A stretch of 14,912 bases of DNA from an uncultured Bacteroidales bacterium (lineage in GTDB: Bacteria > Bacteroidota > Bacteroidia > Bacteroidales > Muribaculaceae). Location: NCBI GenBank assembly GCA_900539915.1, contig UQDU01000047.1:1-14912 (forward strand), given 5' to 3'. A program made the position numbers and the translations under genes. Positions 1-7,512 of this stretch are shown here, one piece after another (the stretch's first letter is position 1; every line of letters begins with the position of its first letter). The notes beneath the pieces are model-generated. The model did no database searches. It had not been told where the DNA came from and saw only the letters and a program-made list of their open reading frames with translations.

Positions 1-54
1 ACCCGCGACCCCAACCTTGGCAAGGTTGTGCTCTACCAACTGAGCTATTTTCGC
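1..54 (-). tRNA. tRNA-Gly(GCC), partial at window edge
   Basis: This is the 5' 54 bases of a glycine tRNA read on the minus strand, from the acceptor 5' strand through the D arm, the anticodon arm (anticodon GCC) and the start of the T stem. Every base matches the complete tRNA-Gly 157 bp away. The 3' T arm and acceptor strand lie beyond the window start, so the gene is cut by the edge and not broken. It sits 81 bp downstream of the complete copy on the same strand, and the two are probably processed from one transcript. Confidence 0.93.
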
Positions 55-135
55 ATATATGCGCTTCAGCACAGAGGGGCTGTAGATGCCGTGGTGGCTT
101 GACCTGCAAGCCTGCTGAATGTCATTGTTCTCTTT

Positions 136-211
136 TGGAGCGAAAAACGGGACTCGAACCCGCGACCCCAACCTTGGCAAGGTTGTGCTCTACCAACTGA
201 GCTATTTTCGC
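136..211 (-). tRNA. tRNA-Gly(GCC)
   Basis: A complete cloverleaf can be drawn on the minus strand. The 7-bp acceptor is GCGAAAA/TTTTCGC, the D arm is GCTC-loop-GAGC, and the anticodon stem is CAACC/GGTTG around loop TTGCCAA (anticodon GCC, glycine). The T stem is GCGGG/CCCGT with one G-U pair around TTCGAGT, and the discriminator is T. The body is 73 nt (139-211). The next three bases, 138-136, read CCA on the minus strand, so the 3' CCA appears to be genome-encoded. A near-consensus promoter lies about 20 bp upstream. Confidence 0.96.
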
Positions 212-234
212 AAGCGTTTTTCGTAATTGCTCTG

Positions 235-266
235 CAAAGGTAGGGGCTTTTTCTGAAATCTCCAAA
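235..266 (-). promoter_or_regulatory. Bacteroidota-type promoter of the tRNA-Gly pair
   Basis: On the minus strand, TTTG (266-263), a 20-bp spacer and TACCTTTG (242-235) match the Bacteroidota primary sigma consensus TTTG-N19-21-TAnnTTTG without a mismatch. Transcription would begin near 230, about 20 bp before the mature tRNA 5' end. The remaining gap up to the DUF389 stop codon (267-394) shows only an AT-rich stretch and no further supported feature. Confidence 0.7.
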
Positions 267-394
267 TTTTTCCGCGATTTTTTATTCAAAAATCTGCAAA
301 AATGCTTCATATAGCCCATAATCGGCCTGTTTACCACACCACGGAAGAGGCTTTTCTCTCCACAAAAGTGGTTTTTCACACCTCCGATATAGCT

Positions 395-1762
395 TTACAA
401 CCCTGAAGCGGTCACAAGCTGCAAGTCGTCGACCTGAAGGCGCACCTCAAGATACTTCTTCAACTCGTTGCGACGGCTGGCCGAAATCGGAGCACCATAG
501 CTGACGAGTGCCACCTCCACGGTGTCAAGATGCTGGTTAGCCACATTGCCCACTATCATCCTGTCTACAGCTATATCCCTGACTTGCGGAAACAGCACCT
601 TAAGCTCAGGGACTATGCGCCCCACTATGGTGTCACGCTTGCTCTGCATGGCCAGCACAGCCCTCAGCGAATCGACCTCTATCTGCTTACGCGACAATGC
701 GGCCTGTGCTATGTCATACATGTCTCTGACAGAGCCATGGCCCAGTTCGGTCTCCAGCGGCAGCTGCTGCGAATCGCTCTGATAAATGTCAAGCGACGCG
801 CCGCTCAGGCCGTAGAAGCGCAATTTGCCTACAAGTTCCATTTTCAGGCTGTCGGCCGGCAGAATCTTGCCTATCAGCGTGACCGATATTCTTTCCTTGC
901 CATGCTCCATGGTAGCGTTGTGGCCAAGCACCTGAGTGGACGGAAACTTCATCTCCGAGGAGATAAACCGGCTCACATTCTGCTGGAAACGTTCGTAGCG
1001 CAGCATATTGTATGTCAGATAGACGCTTGGCAGCATCGTCAGTATGGCTACGGTGTAGACTATGCGTTTTATGCGACGCGCCCGAGCACTGTCGGCCACA
1101 TCGGCTTTATGGTAGTTCATCAGCTTGACGCCGATAAACGTGGCAAGCCCTATATATATGGAGTTGATCAGAAACAGGTATGTCGCGCCGAAGAAATAGT
1201 TCATCTGCCACGTAGCAAGCCCATATCCGGCAGTGCAGAGCGGAGGCATAAGAGCCGTGGCGATGGCCACACCGGGTATCACATTGCCCTTGCTTTTTGA
1301 AGCTATGGCAAATATACCGGCAGCACCGCCGAAGAAGCCTATGAGCACGTCATATATGGTGGGCGATGTACGAGCCAGCAGTTCGCTGTGGCCAGAGCTG
1401 ACCGGAGAGATGAGGAAATAGCAGGTGGATGCAAGCACCGACAGGCCGGCGGCCACGGTCAGATTGCGGAGCGACCGTTTGAGCAAAGCGAAATCCTCCA
1501 CACCCACCGCCAGACCGAGACCGATGATAGGCCCCATCAGCGGCGAGATGAGCATCGCACCGATTATGACAGCCGTGGAGTTGGTGTTGAGTCCGAGCGA
1601 AGCAATCAGAATGGCGAATACCAGAATCAGTATATTCGTGCCCTTGAACGATACGCCTTCGCGTATCGAACGCTCGGCCTCATCCTGCGAAACAAGATAG
1701 CCATTAAGCGAAAAATAGCTCTTAAGAGCCTCCTTGACGGTATCAAACGGCGGTTTCATCAT
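395..1762 (-). CDS. DUF389 family polytopic membrane protein
   Basis: This 455-residue protein matches the DUF389 family of bacterial inner-membrane proteins, whose biochemical role is not established. After a short cytosolic N-terminus there are about seven hydrophobic segments, near residues 42-60, 65-85, 100-122, 138-156, 160-182, 190-212 and 232-254. The conserved family motifs are visible: IIGAMLISPLMGPI (67-80) and GVAIATALMPPLCTAGYG (164-181). Residues 260-455 form a soluble tail with a probable helical stretch around 350-385. The start is one of two consecutive ATG codons (1762 or 1759). No promoter box is obvious upstream, where the palindromic repeat lies. The family call is firm; the function is unknown. 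Confidence 0.88.
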   Translation of the reverse strand: MMKPPFDTVKEALKSYFSLNGYLVSQDEAERSIREGVSFKGTNILILVFAILIASLGLNTNSTAVIIGAMLISPLMGPIIGLGLAVGVEDFALLKRSLRNLTVAAGLSVLASTCYFLISPVSSGHSELLARTSPTIYDVLIGFFGGAAGIFAIASKSKGNVIPGVAIATALMPPLCTAGYGLATWQMNYFFGATYLFLINSIYIGLATFIGVKLMNYHKADVADSARARRIKRIVYTVAILTMLPSVYLTYNMLRYERFQQNVSRFISSEMKFPSTQVLGHNATMEHGKERISVTLIGKILPADSLKMELVGKLRFYGLSGASLDIYQSDSQQLPLETELGHGSVRDMYDIAQAALSRKQIEVDSLRAVLAMQSKRDTIVGRIVPELKVLFPQVRDIAVDRMIVGNVANQHLDTVEVALVSYGAPISASRRNELKKYLEVRLQVDDLQLVTASGL

Positions 1763-1804
1763 CGCGACTCATCATATCGGTAACAATTGCAATGCACTCA
1801 TAGC

Positions 1805-1889
1805 AGTAGGGACATGCCATGGCATGTCTGCTGACGCGATACCCCTTATCAGTATGGCTTCAGGCGACATGCCATGGCATGTCCCTACT
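1805..1889. repeat. Composite palindromic intergenic repeat, copy 1
   Basis: Two perfect 24-bp inverted arms (1805-1828 and 1866-1889) enclose a 37-bp spacer. Each arm contains the 18-bp palindrome GACATGCCATGGCATGTC; the outer six bases are AGTAGG on the left and CCTACT on the right. Transcribed from either strand, the arms could form one long stem-loop or two small hairpins. A related single-palindrome copy lies at 14797-14826, and short similar flanks (1791-1804; GCTTAAG at 1921-1927) suggest a unit larger than the palindrome. It lies in the 219-bp gap between the end of the TPR gene and the start of the DUF389 gene. No coding sequence or transposase is linked to it. Confidence 0.9.
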
Positions 1890-1981
1890 AAACAAGAACG
1901 TCATTAGGGCATTTACAACTGCTTAAGTTTGTGACATTGCATGGACTTACGTACCATGCAGTTAATTAGTCAACAATCCTA

Positions 1982-3595
1982 TCAGTTGAAAAGATTTCCG
2001 TAGCTCTTAAGCAGGGCATCGAAACGGGCATCGCCACGCAGAGGGGCGACGTTTATGCCACCGTCAACGGCTTTGGTCCAGTTGTGATACGAGGCATAGC
2101 CGGCCTTGAGGGCATCTTCCATATATTTAAAAGCCTTGTCCTTGTCGCCACGCTGCGCCCAGTAACAGGCTGCATAGTAGGCGATTTCGCCGTCTCCGTC
2201 CTTCACGCCTGATGTAAGAGCGTCAATCCACGCATCGCCTTCGGCAGTCTTGCCAAGGAACAGGTCGGCAAAGCCCTTAAGCGACGCCACCTGACCCTCG
2301 GGATATTCCATCTTGAGCACGTCCTCATAGAACGGCTTGGCCTGTTCAGGCATATTGAGATATGAACGGAGCACGTCGGCACGGAAGAAATAATACATCG
2401 GATAACGTCCGTCAATCTGCAGTGCGCTGCCAAATGTAGAGCTGGCTTCGGGGTAGAGCTTGAAACCCTGCTGGGCAATGCCCTTGGCTATGAAAGCCGG
2501 AGCATAGGTCTGGTCTTTGAGAATGGCCTTGTCGGCGTTTTCAATAGCTGACTTGTAAGCTCCCTGGGCGCTCTTTATCAGCGACTTCATCACGTATGCG
2601 TCACGGTTATTGCTTGACGACCCGATGGCATAGTCAGCCTTTTCGAGGGCCTCGGCATATTTACCAAGATTGTAATAGCAGTCGGCCAGCTCTGTGTAGA
2701 GGCTCGGAAGATTGAGGAGGTTGTTCGTCTCGATATAATTGAAATCGGCGATGGCCGGCATATAGTGGAAATGCGCCTTGGCTATCATGGCACGGATGTA
2801 GTACATCACACCGTTGCGCGGATTCTTGTCAATCGCTTTCTGAAGTCCGGTCATCACTGCCGCATAGTCTGTAGTAGCCAGTTCGGCCATCTCGCGCAGA
2901 GCCGCAGGCATCATATTGCGGTCAAGCTGCAAGGCTATCGCATAATCGTCGACGGCATCGGCATTATTGCCCATCATGCGGTAGACCGAAGCCTGACGCA
3001 TATAAGATACGGCCTGTGAAGGCTCCAGCTCCACGCCCTCCTTGCATAGTTTCTGTGCCGTGGCGATGTCGTTTTCCTTGATAGCCACGCGAGCCAGTCC
3101 GAAGAGAGCCTCCTGACTGCGCGGATTCAGCTTCTTCAATCCCTGATAGTCTTTTTTGGCCGATGCGTAGTCACCCTTTTCGAAGTCAAGATTGGCTATC
3201 TGATACATAGTGCCGTAATCCTTGGGCGAAAAGTCGAGAGCCTTCTTGTAGTCGGCAAGAGCCTCGTCATACTTCTTCATCTGCTCGTAGATGCCTCCGC
3301 GCAGACTGTAGGCATCAAACAGGAAACCCTTGTCGGTGGCTGGAGCTGCATGGATGGCAGCATTGACATCGCTGAGAGCCTTGCCCAACTGGTTCTGACG
3401 GTAGTAACCGTTGGCACGGCTGTAGAGAGTCTTGAAGTCCTTAGGATTCTCGGCGATAAGCTTGTCATAGGCTTTCATCGTGGCTTGCTGCATCTCTCGT
3501 CCTGTACGGGACACCACCTGTGCCTCAACACCTGTCGACGAGGCAAAAAGCATGGCCGCCAACATACCGGCGGTCAGTAGTGATTGTAGTTTCAT
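1982..3595 (-). CDS. Secreted tetratricopeptide-repeat protein
   Basis: This 537-residue protein begins with a typical Sec signal peptide: basic MKLQ, a hydrophobic run to about residue 20, and likely cleavage after GVEA near residue 25. No lipobox cysteine is present, so it is probably periplasmic. The rest is nearly all TPR helical hairpins, perhaps ten or more. Clear examples include DEALADYKKALDFSP (about 110-125), NADAVDDYAIALQLD (about 211-225) and KYAEALEKADYAI (about 314-326). The C-terminal block (APLRGDARFDALLKSYG) is a common ending for such proteins. TPR arrays serve as protein-binding scaffolds, but the partner cannot be read from the sequence. The ATG at 3595 directly precedes the signal peptide. 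The gene lies 77 bp downstream of kdsA with no promoter box in the gap, so read-through from kdsA is plausible. Confidence 0.88.
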   Translation of the reverse strand: MKLQSLLTAGMLAAMLFASSTGVEAQVVSRTGREMQQATMKAYDKLIAENPKDFKTLYSRANGYYRQNQLGKALSDVNAAIHAAPATDKGFLFDAYSLRGGIYEQMKKYDEALADYKKALDFSPKDYGTMYQIANLDFEKGDYASAKKDYQGLKKLNPRSQEALFGLARVAIKENDIATAQKLCKEGVELEPSQAVSYMRQASVYRMMGNNADAVDDYAIALQLDRNMMPAALREMAELATTDYAAVMTGLQKAIDKNPRNGVMYYIRAMIAKAHFHYMPAIADFNYIETNNLLNLPSLYTELADCYYNLGKYAEALEKADYAIGSSSNNRDAYVMKSLIKSAQGAYKSAIENADKAILKDQTYAPAFIAKGIAQQGFKLYPEASSTFGSALQIDGRYPMYYFFRADVLRSYLNMPEQAKPFYEDVLKMEYPEGQVASLKGFADLFLGKTAEGDAWIDALTSGVKDGDGEIAYYAACYWAQRGDKDKAFKYMEDALKAGYASYHNWTKAVDGGINVAPLRGDARFDALLKSYGNLFN

Positions 3596-3672
3596 TTACT
3601 TGTTTGATATGAATGGTTGTTGTTTTATTTTATCCTAATTGATTCGGATTCATGGCCTTTACGTGGCATGGG

Positions 3673-4500
3673 TCACATGCTGTCGGCTTCGTTGACGGCT
3701 TGGCGAATCACCGTCAGGCGGCGCAACAAGTCAGGAAGCCTGTCGAGAGGGAGCATGTTGGCACCGTCGCTCTTGGCTACTGACGGGTCCTGATGGGTCT
3801 CCATGAAGAGGCCGTCGACTCCGGCTGCTATGCCGCAACGGGCTATCGTCTCTATCAACTCCGGGCGCCCACCTGTGACACCGGCCATCTGGTTGGGCTG
3901 CTGCAGGGAGTGGGTAGCGTCAAGGATGACCGGGCATCCGTTGGTTTTCATCACCGGGATGCCGCGGTAGTCCACTATAAGGTCCTGGTATCCGAATGTG
4001 GTGCCGCGCTCAGTGATGGCCACATCCGCGTTTCCGGCCTCGATGACTTTCATCACAGCATGGCTCATGGCCTCCGGCGAGAGGAACTGCCCTTTCTTGA
4101 TGTTGACAGTGCGGCCGGTACGGGCTGCTGCCACCAGCAGATCGGTCTGACGGCACAAAAACGCCGGAATCTGCAGTATGTCAACATATTCCGCAGCCAT
4201 GACAGCCTCTTCGGGGGTGTGTATATCCGTCACCACAGGCACATTGAACGTGTCACGCACCTTGCGCAATATTGCGAGTGCCTTTTCGTCGCCTATGCCG
4301 GTGAATGAGTCAAGACGCGAACGGTTGGCTTTGCGATACGACCCTTTGAACACGTAAGGGATGCCGAGCTCTGATGTAACCGCAAGGACCCTTTCGGCTA
4401 TATCCATAGCCATGGATTCTCCTTCGATTACACACGGACCGGCAAGCAGGAAAAAATTCTTAGAGCTGTCTTTCAGATGTTTGAGCCCTTGATATTGCAT
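3673..4500 (-). CDS. kdsA: 3-deoxy-D-manno-octulosonate-8-phosphate synthase (KDO-8-P synthase)
   Basis: KdsA condenses phosphoenolpyruvate with arabinose-5-phosphate to give KDO-8-phosphate, the committed step for the KDO that joins lipid A to core sugars in the outer membrane. The 275-residue length fits the family. Visible motifs are LLAGPCVIEGES (18-29), FKGSYRKANRSR (51-62), TDIHTP (91-96), QIPAFLCRQTDLL (110-122), NIKKGQF (133-139), DATHSLQQPNQ (194-204), FMETHQDP (232-239) and KSDGANML (243-250). Cys23, His197, Glu234 and Asp245 match the ligand set of the metal-dependent class; metal-independent enzymes carry Asn at the Cys position. The frame is open further upstream to a TTG at 4554, but the ATG at 4500 fits the family start and lies downstream of a promoter box. 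bioA lies 94 bp upstream. Confidence 0.97.
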   Translation of the reverse strand: MQYQGLKHLKDSSKNFFLLAGPCVIEGESMAMDIAERVLAVTSELGIPYVFKGSYRKANRSRLDSFTGIGDEKALAILRKVRDTFNVPVVTDIHTPEEAVMAAEYVDILQIPAFLCRQTDLLVAAARTGRTVNIKKGQFLSPEAMSHAVMKVIEAGNADVAITERGTTFGYQDLIVDYRGIPVMKTNGCPVILDATHSLQQPNQMAGVTGGRPELIETIARCGIAAGVDGLFMETHQDPSVAKSDGANMLPLDRLPDLLRRLTVIRQAVNEADSM

Positions 4501-4541
4501 ATATATGGATTGATTATGGCGATTGGAAGAAAGATTACATG

Positions 4542-4549
4542 CAAAAATA
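4542..4549 (-). promoter_or_regulatory. Probable -7 box of the kdsA promoter
   Basis: Read on the minus strand this is TATTTTTG, a full match to the Bacteroidota -7 consensus TAnnTTTG, lying in the 94-bp gap between the bioA stop and the kdsA start. The leader would be about 35 nt. No TTTG is found at the -33 distance, so only half of the promoter is supported. Confidence 0.5.
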
Positions 4550-4594
4550 CGCAATAATATTAAATTAACTGCTATCAGTCTGCTAAAAAAAGAC

Positions 4595-5908
4595 TTACAC
4601 GCATTCCTCTGACACCAATTCGCGCATAGCCGTCAACAGATGCGACAGCTCGCTGTCGTCGATGACATATGGGGGCATTATATATATGCGAGTGCCAAAC
4701 GGGCGTATCCACACACCCTTGGCCACGCAACGCTTCTGGAACTCGCCGACATTTACCTCGCGCTCCATCTCTACGACACCGATGCCTCCGAGCACCCTCA
4801 CGTCTCTCACTCCGCCAAGGGCTGCAAGGCCTGAGAGACCGTCACGCATCATCTGCTCGAGATGCGACATACGAGCCGACATGGCGGCGTCATCGCCCAG
4901 CAGCGACAGAGAGGCTATCGCCACGGCACACGCCAGGGGGTTGGCCATAAACGTGGGGCCATGCATCATGCAGCCGGCCTCACAACGGCTGACATCCTCG
5001 GCCACGCGGCGCGATGCCATCACTGCGGCCATGGTCATGTAGCCGCCTGTAAGCCCTTTGCCCACGGTCATTATGTCAGGCTCCACACCGGCATGTTCCC
5101 ACGCCATCTTGCGTCCTGTGCGCCAGAATCCGGTGGCTATCTCATCAAAAATCAGCAATACGCCATATCGGTCACACAGCCGGCGCGCCTGGCGCAGATA
5201 TTCCGGATGGTAGAACCACATTCCTCCAGCCCCCTGCACTATCGGCTCAAGGATGAGGGCGGCGATGGACTGATGGTGCTCACGCAACACATCCTCAAGC
5301 GGCGAGATGTCCGATGGTTTCCACTCCCCGTCAAACCGTGACGAGGGTTGCGGCACAAAATATCTCACAGGCAACGCGCTGCCGAAGAGTCCGTGCATAC
5401 CCGTCACAGGGTCGCAGACGCTCATGGCGTTCCACGTGTCACCGTGGTATCCGGAGCGTATGGTGACAAAATTGGTCTTCCCACGGTCGCCGGTGCGGCC
5501 TATGGCGGCCTGAATAGCCATCTTCATCGCCACCTCTATGGCCACGGACCCCGAGTCGGCATAGAAAATGCAATCCATCGACGGAGGTGCCATAGCCAGC
5601 AGCATCTTGCCAAGAGTGATGGCAGGGTCATGCGTAAGCCCCCCGAACATCACATGGCTCATGCGTCCGAGCTGCTGCCTGACGGCCTCATTGAGCACAG
5701 GATGGTTGTAGCCGTGGATTTCGCACCACCATGACGACATGCCGTCGATCAGTTCCCGGCCGTCAGCGAGCTTGAGCCGGACTCCCTCGGCGCCCACCAC
5801 CTTATATGTAGGCAGAGGCTCCGAGATGGACGTGTAGGGATGCCACAGATGCTCCCTGTCCCAGCTGTCATGCAGCGTATCCTCCGCCAAATAATTAATA
5901 TCATCCAT
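4595..5908 (-). CDS. bioA: Adenosylmethionine-8-amino-7-oxononanoate aminotransferase (DAPA synthase)
   Basis: BioA is a PLP-dependent class III aminotransferase that moves an amino group from S-adenosylmethionine to 8-amino-7-oxononanoate, giving 7,8-diaminopelargonate, the third step of the late biotin pathway. With the ATG at 5908 it has 437 residues. Family signatures are HLWHPYTS with the substrate-contacting Tyr25, DGMSSWWCEIHGYNHP (55-70), the PLP phosphate-binding region YADSGSVAIEVAMKMA (116-131), SGYHGDTWNAMS (152-163), IFDEIATGFWRTG (253-265) with PLP-ring Asp255, VGKGLTGGYM (282-291) with Schiff-base Lys284, and HGPTFMANPLACA (316-328). The frame stays open four codons upstream to a TTG at 5920, but ATG is the natural start and fits the promoter. 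No other bio gene is visible here, so the rest of the pathway must lie elsewhere or be absent. Confidence 0.97.
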   Translation of the reverse strand: MDDINYLAEDTLHDSWDREHLWHPYTSISEPLPTYKVVGAEGVRLKLADGRELIDGMSSWWCEIHGYNHPVLNEAVRQQLGRMSHVMFGGLTHDPAITLGKMLLAMAPPSMDCIFYADSGSVAIEVAMKMAIQAAIGRTGDRGKTNFVTIRSGYHGDTWNAMSVCDPVTGMHGLFGSALPVRYFVPQPSSRFDGEWKPSDISPLEDVLREHHQSIAALILEPIVQGAGGMWFYHPEYLRQARRLCDRYGVLLIFDEIATGFWRTGRKMAWEHAGVEPDIMTVGKGLTGGYMTMAAVMASRRVAEDVSRCEAGCMMHGPTFMANPLACAVAIASLSLLGDDAAMSARMSHLEQMMRDGLSGLAALGGVRDVRVLGGIGVVEMEREVNVGEFQKRCVAKGVWIRPFGTRIYIMPPYVIDDSELSHLLTAMRELVSEECV

Positions 5909-5933
5909 ATTACATCGCAAAAAAAATGATACG

Positions 5934-5965
5934 TAAAGTTACCCATTTACCCCGTAGTTTACAAA
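5934..5965 (-). promoter_or_regulatory. bioA promoter
   Basis: On the minus strand, TTTG (5965-5962), exactly 20 bp and TAACTTTA (5941-5934) match the Bacteroidota promoter pattern, with one mismatch (last G to A) in the -7 box. Transcription would begin about 20 nt before the chosen ATG at 5908. It lies in the 149-bp gap between bioA and the divergently transcribed restriction-modification module. Confidence 0.6.
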
Positions 5966-6004
5966 CTCAATATAATTCCGCTCCATCACTCAAAGTTTTT
6001 TTCG

Positions 6005-6012
6005 TAAATTTG
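6005..6012 (+). promoter_or_regulatory. Probable -7 box of the restriction-modification operon
   Basis: TAAATTTG fits TAnnTTTG fully and lies 45 bp before the endonuclease start codon. No TTTG is found 17-23 bp upstream, so the -33 half is missing or degenerate. No small controller (C-protein) gene is seen before the endonuclease. Confidence 0.4.
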
Positions 6013-6057
6013 TAAGCTAATGTAAAGACAGTTTCACTTCATACAATACTGCACTAC

Positions 6058-7512
6058 ATGGACTTGCGCCCTTATTCCGACACCCCATTCGATAAAACCG
6101 ATCCGTTATCAATATATGATTACAGCCAACGGTTAATCGGACATTCTCTACGATCTCTGCTCGGGGAGGAAGTCGTGGCACAAAAGCGTAAGGGTAAGGG
6201 AGGCCTCGGGCAAATGGTTGAAGAATTATTCTTTAGATATGACATAAATTCCAATCCTGAAGCTGATTTTAAAGATGCAAACTTAGAATTAAAGAGCACT
6301 CCATTGCTCAAGTCAAAGTCTGACGGCAGTCTCCGCATCAAGGAGCGGCTGGTGTGCACGATGATTGATTATTTTGATATTGTCAACACAAAATTTGAGG
6401 ACTCGCATCTTATTTTGAAATGCCGCCTGATGCTCATACTCTTTTATCTGCATATAAAAGGGTCGCAGGTATATGATTACAAGTTCTTATTCAGAGTTCT
6501 ATGGCAGCTTCCCGATAAGGATCTATTGCTGATAAAGAAAGACTACGATACAATCGCCGACAAAGTTCGGCGAGGGGAGGCCCACCTGTTATCCGAGGGC
6601 GACACTATATATCTCGGTGCATGCCGCAAAGGGCAGAAAGGGGATTCTCCGCAGTCACAGCCATATTCTGATGCCAAGGCCAACAAAAGGGCTTTTAGCC
6701 TGAAACCTGCCTATATGCGCTATCTGCTCGGCCACGTCACGGCATCAGACAATGGATGCTACACGAATTACACCAGACCGTCCTCCGAATCCTTTGAGCT
6801 GGTCAGTTCCGTAGAATTGGCCAACCAGACATTTGAAAAGATAATCCTGAACAGATTTGACCGTTTCAAGGGTCTGAACTATGTACAGATATGTGACATA
6901 CTTGGTATCCAACCATATCAGGCCAAGAACAAATACGCAGATATTGCCGCCCTTATTGCGTCAGACCGACAAAGTAAAAGAATCTCCAAATCAGAAGAAT
7001 TCATAAAGTCAGGCATAATAATGAAAACAGTGAGGCTTCGCAACAACGGCATGCCTAAAGAAGCGATGTCATTAAAAAACATCGACTACCAGGAGGTTTA
7101 TGACAATAGTGATTGGGTGGAGTCTGAGGCCTATGAACTGTTTACCAATCGCTTCCTGTTTGTAATCTTTAAACCTGACCCAAATCACACCATAACATTT
7201 AGCAATCAGGCTGACGGAAAGGACGTTACCGAAGATGCATACATTCTGGACAAAGTATTTTTCTGGACGATGCCATCCGACGATTTGGAAACGGCCCACA
7301 AATATTGGGAAAACATCCGCCAAAACATATTGGAAAACAACATCTGCTTAGATGCTTTTTGGAGCATCTCTGACAACCGTTCGTTTCACGTGAGACCTAA
7401 GGGAAAGAATAAAACGCAACTGACAACCAATCCTCATGGAGGATATGCAGAAAAATACTGTTATTGGTTTAACGCCGCCTTCGTAAAACAGATTATCGAC
7501 AGCAACTCATGA
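6058..7512 (+). CDS. Type II restriction endonuclease, Sau3AI/MutH-like, probably GATC-specific
   Basis: This 484-residue protein has the length and layout of Sau3AI-type enzymes, which pair an N-terminal MutH-fold nuclease domain with a C-terminal MutH-like domain lacking catalytic residues. The active-site signature is seen in GQMVEELFFRYDINSN (51-66), followed by PEADF and LELKSTPL: Asp70, Glu77 and Lys79 give the D-x6-E-x-K motif, with Glu55/56 in the preceding helix. SLRIKERLVCTMIDY (91-105) continues the family pattern. Known Sau3AI-family enzymes cut at GATC; that specificity here is inference from family, methyltransferase pairing and GATC scarcity in the window. It overlaps the methyltransferase start by 4 bp (ATGA), implying translational coupling. 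The gene is AT-rich next to its neighbours (6241-6300 has 20 G/C of 60), suggesting horizontal acquisition. Confidence 0.88.
   Translation: MDLRPYSDTPFDKTDPLSIYDYSQRLIGHSLRSLLGEEVVAQKRKGKGGLGQMVEELFFRYDINSNPEADFKDANLELKSTPLLKSKSDGSLRIKERLVCTMIDYFDIVNTKFEDSHLILKCRLMLILFYLHIKGSQVYDYKFLFRVLWQLPDKDLLLIKKDYDTIADKVRRGEAHLLSEGDTIYLGACRKGQKGDSPQSQPYSDAKANKRAFSLKPAYMRYLLGHVTASDNGCYTNYTRPSSESFELVSSVELANQTFEKIILNRFDRFKGLNYVQICDILGIQPYQAKNKYADIAALIASDRQSKRISKSEEFIKSGIIMKTVRLRNNGMPKEAMSLKNIDYQEVYDNSDWVESEAYELFTNRFLFVIFKPDPNHTITFSNQADGKDVTEDAYILDKVFFWTMPSDDLETAHKYWENIRQNILENNICLDAFWSISDNRSFHVRPKGKNKTQLTTNPHGGYAEKYCYWFNAAFVKQIIDSNS

Noticed and set aside
360..376. CCAC-AAAA-GTGG followed by a run of five T on the plus strand, like an intrinsic terminator
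   Set aside because: The stem is only 4 bp and no plus-strand gene ends before it.
122..379. 85-codon minus-strand open frame over the complete tRNA-Gly and its promoter
   Set aside because: Its C-terminal third is the translated tRNA sequence and it spans the promoter; no protein-like features are present.
530..1300. 256-codon plus-strand open frame opposite the DUF389 gene
   Set aside because: It is the antisense shadow of a clear membrane protein gene and its translation lacks domain-like composition.
1805..1889. CRISPR-like or transposon end
   Set aside because: There are only two arms in inverted orientation and no regular spacer series, target-site duplication outside the arms, or transposase gene nearby.
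4585..4591. Run of seven T (minus strand) just after the bioA stop codon
   Set aside because: No GC-rich hairpin precedes it, so a terminator cannot be supported.
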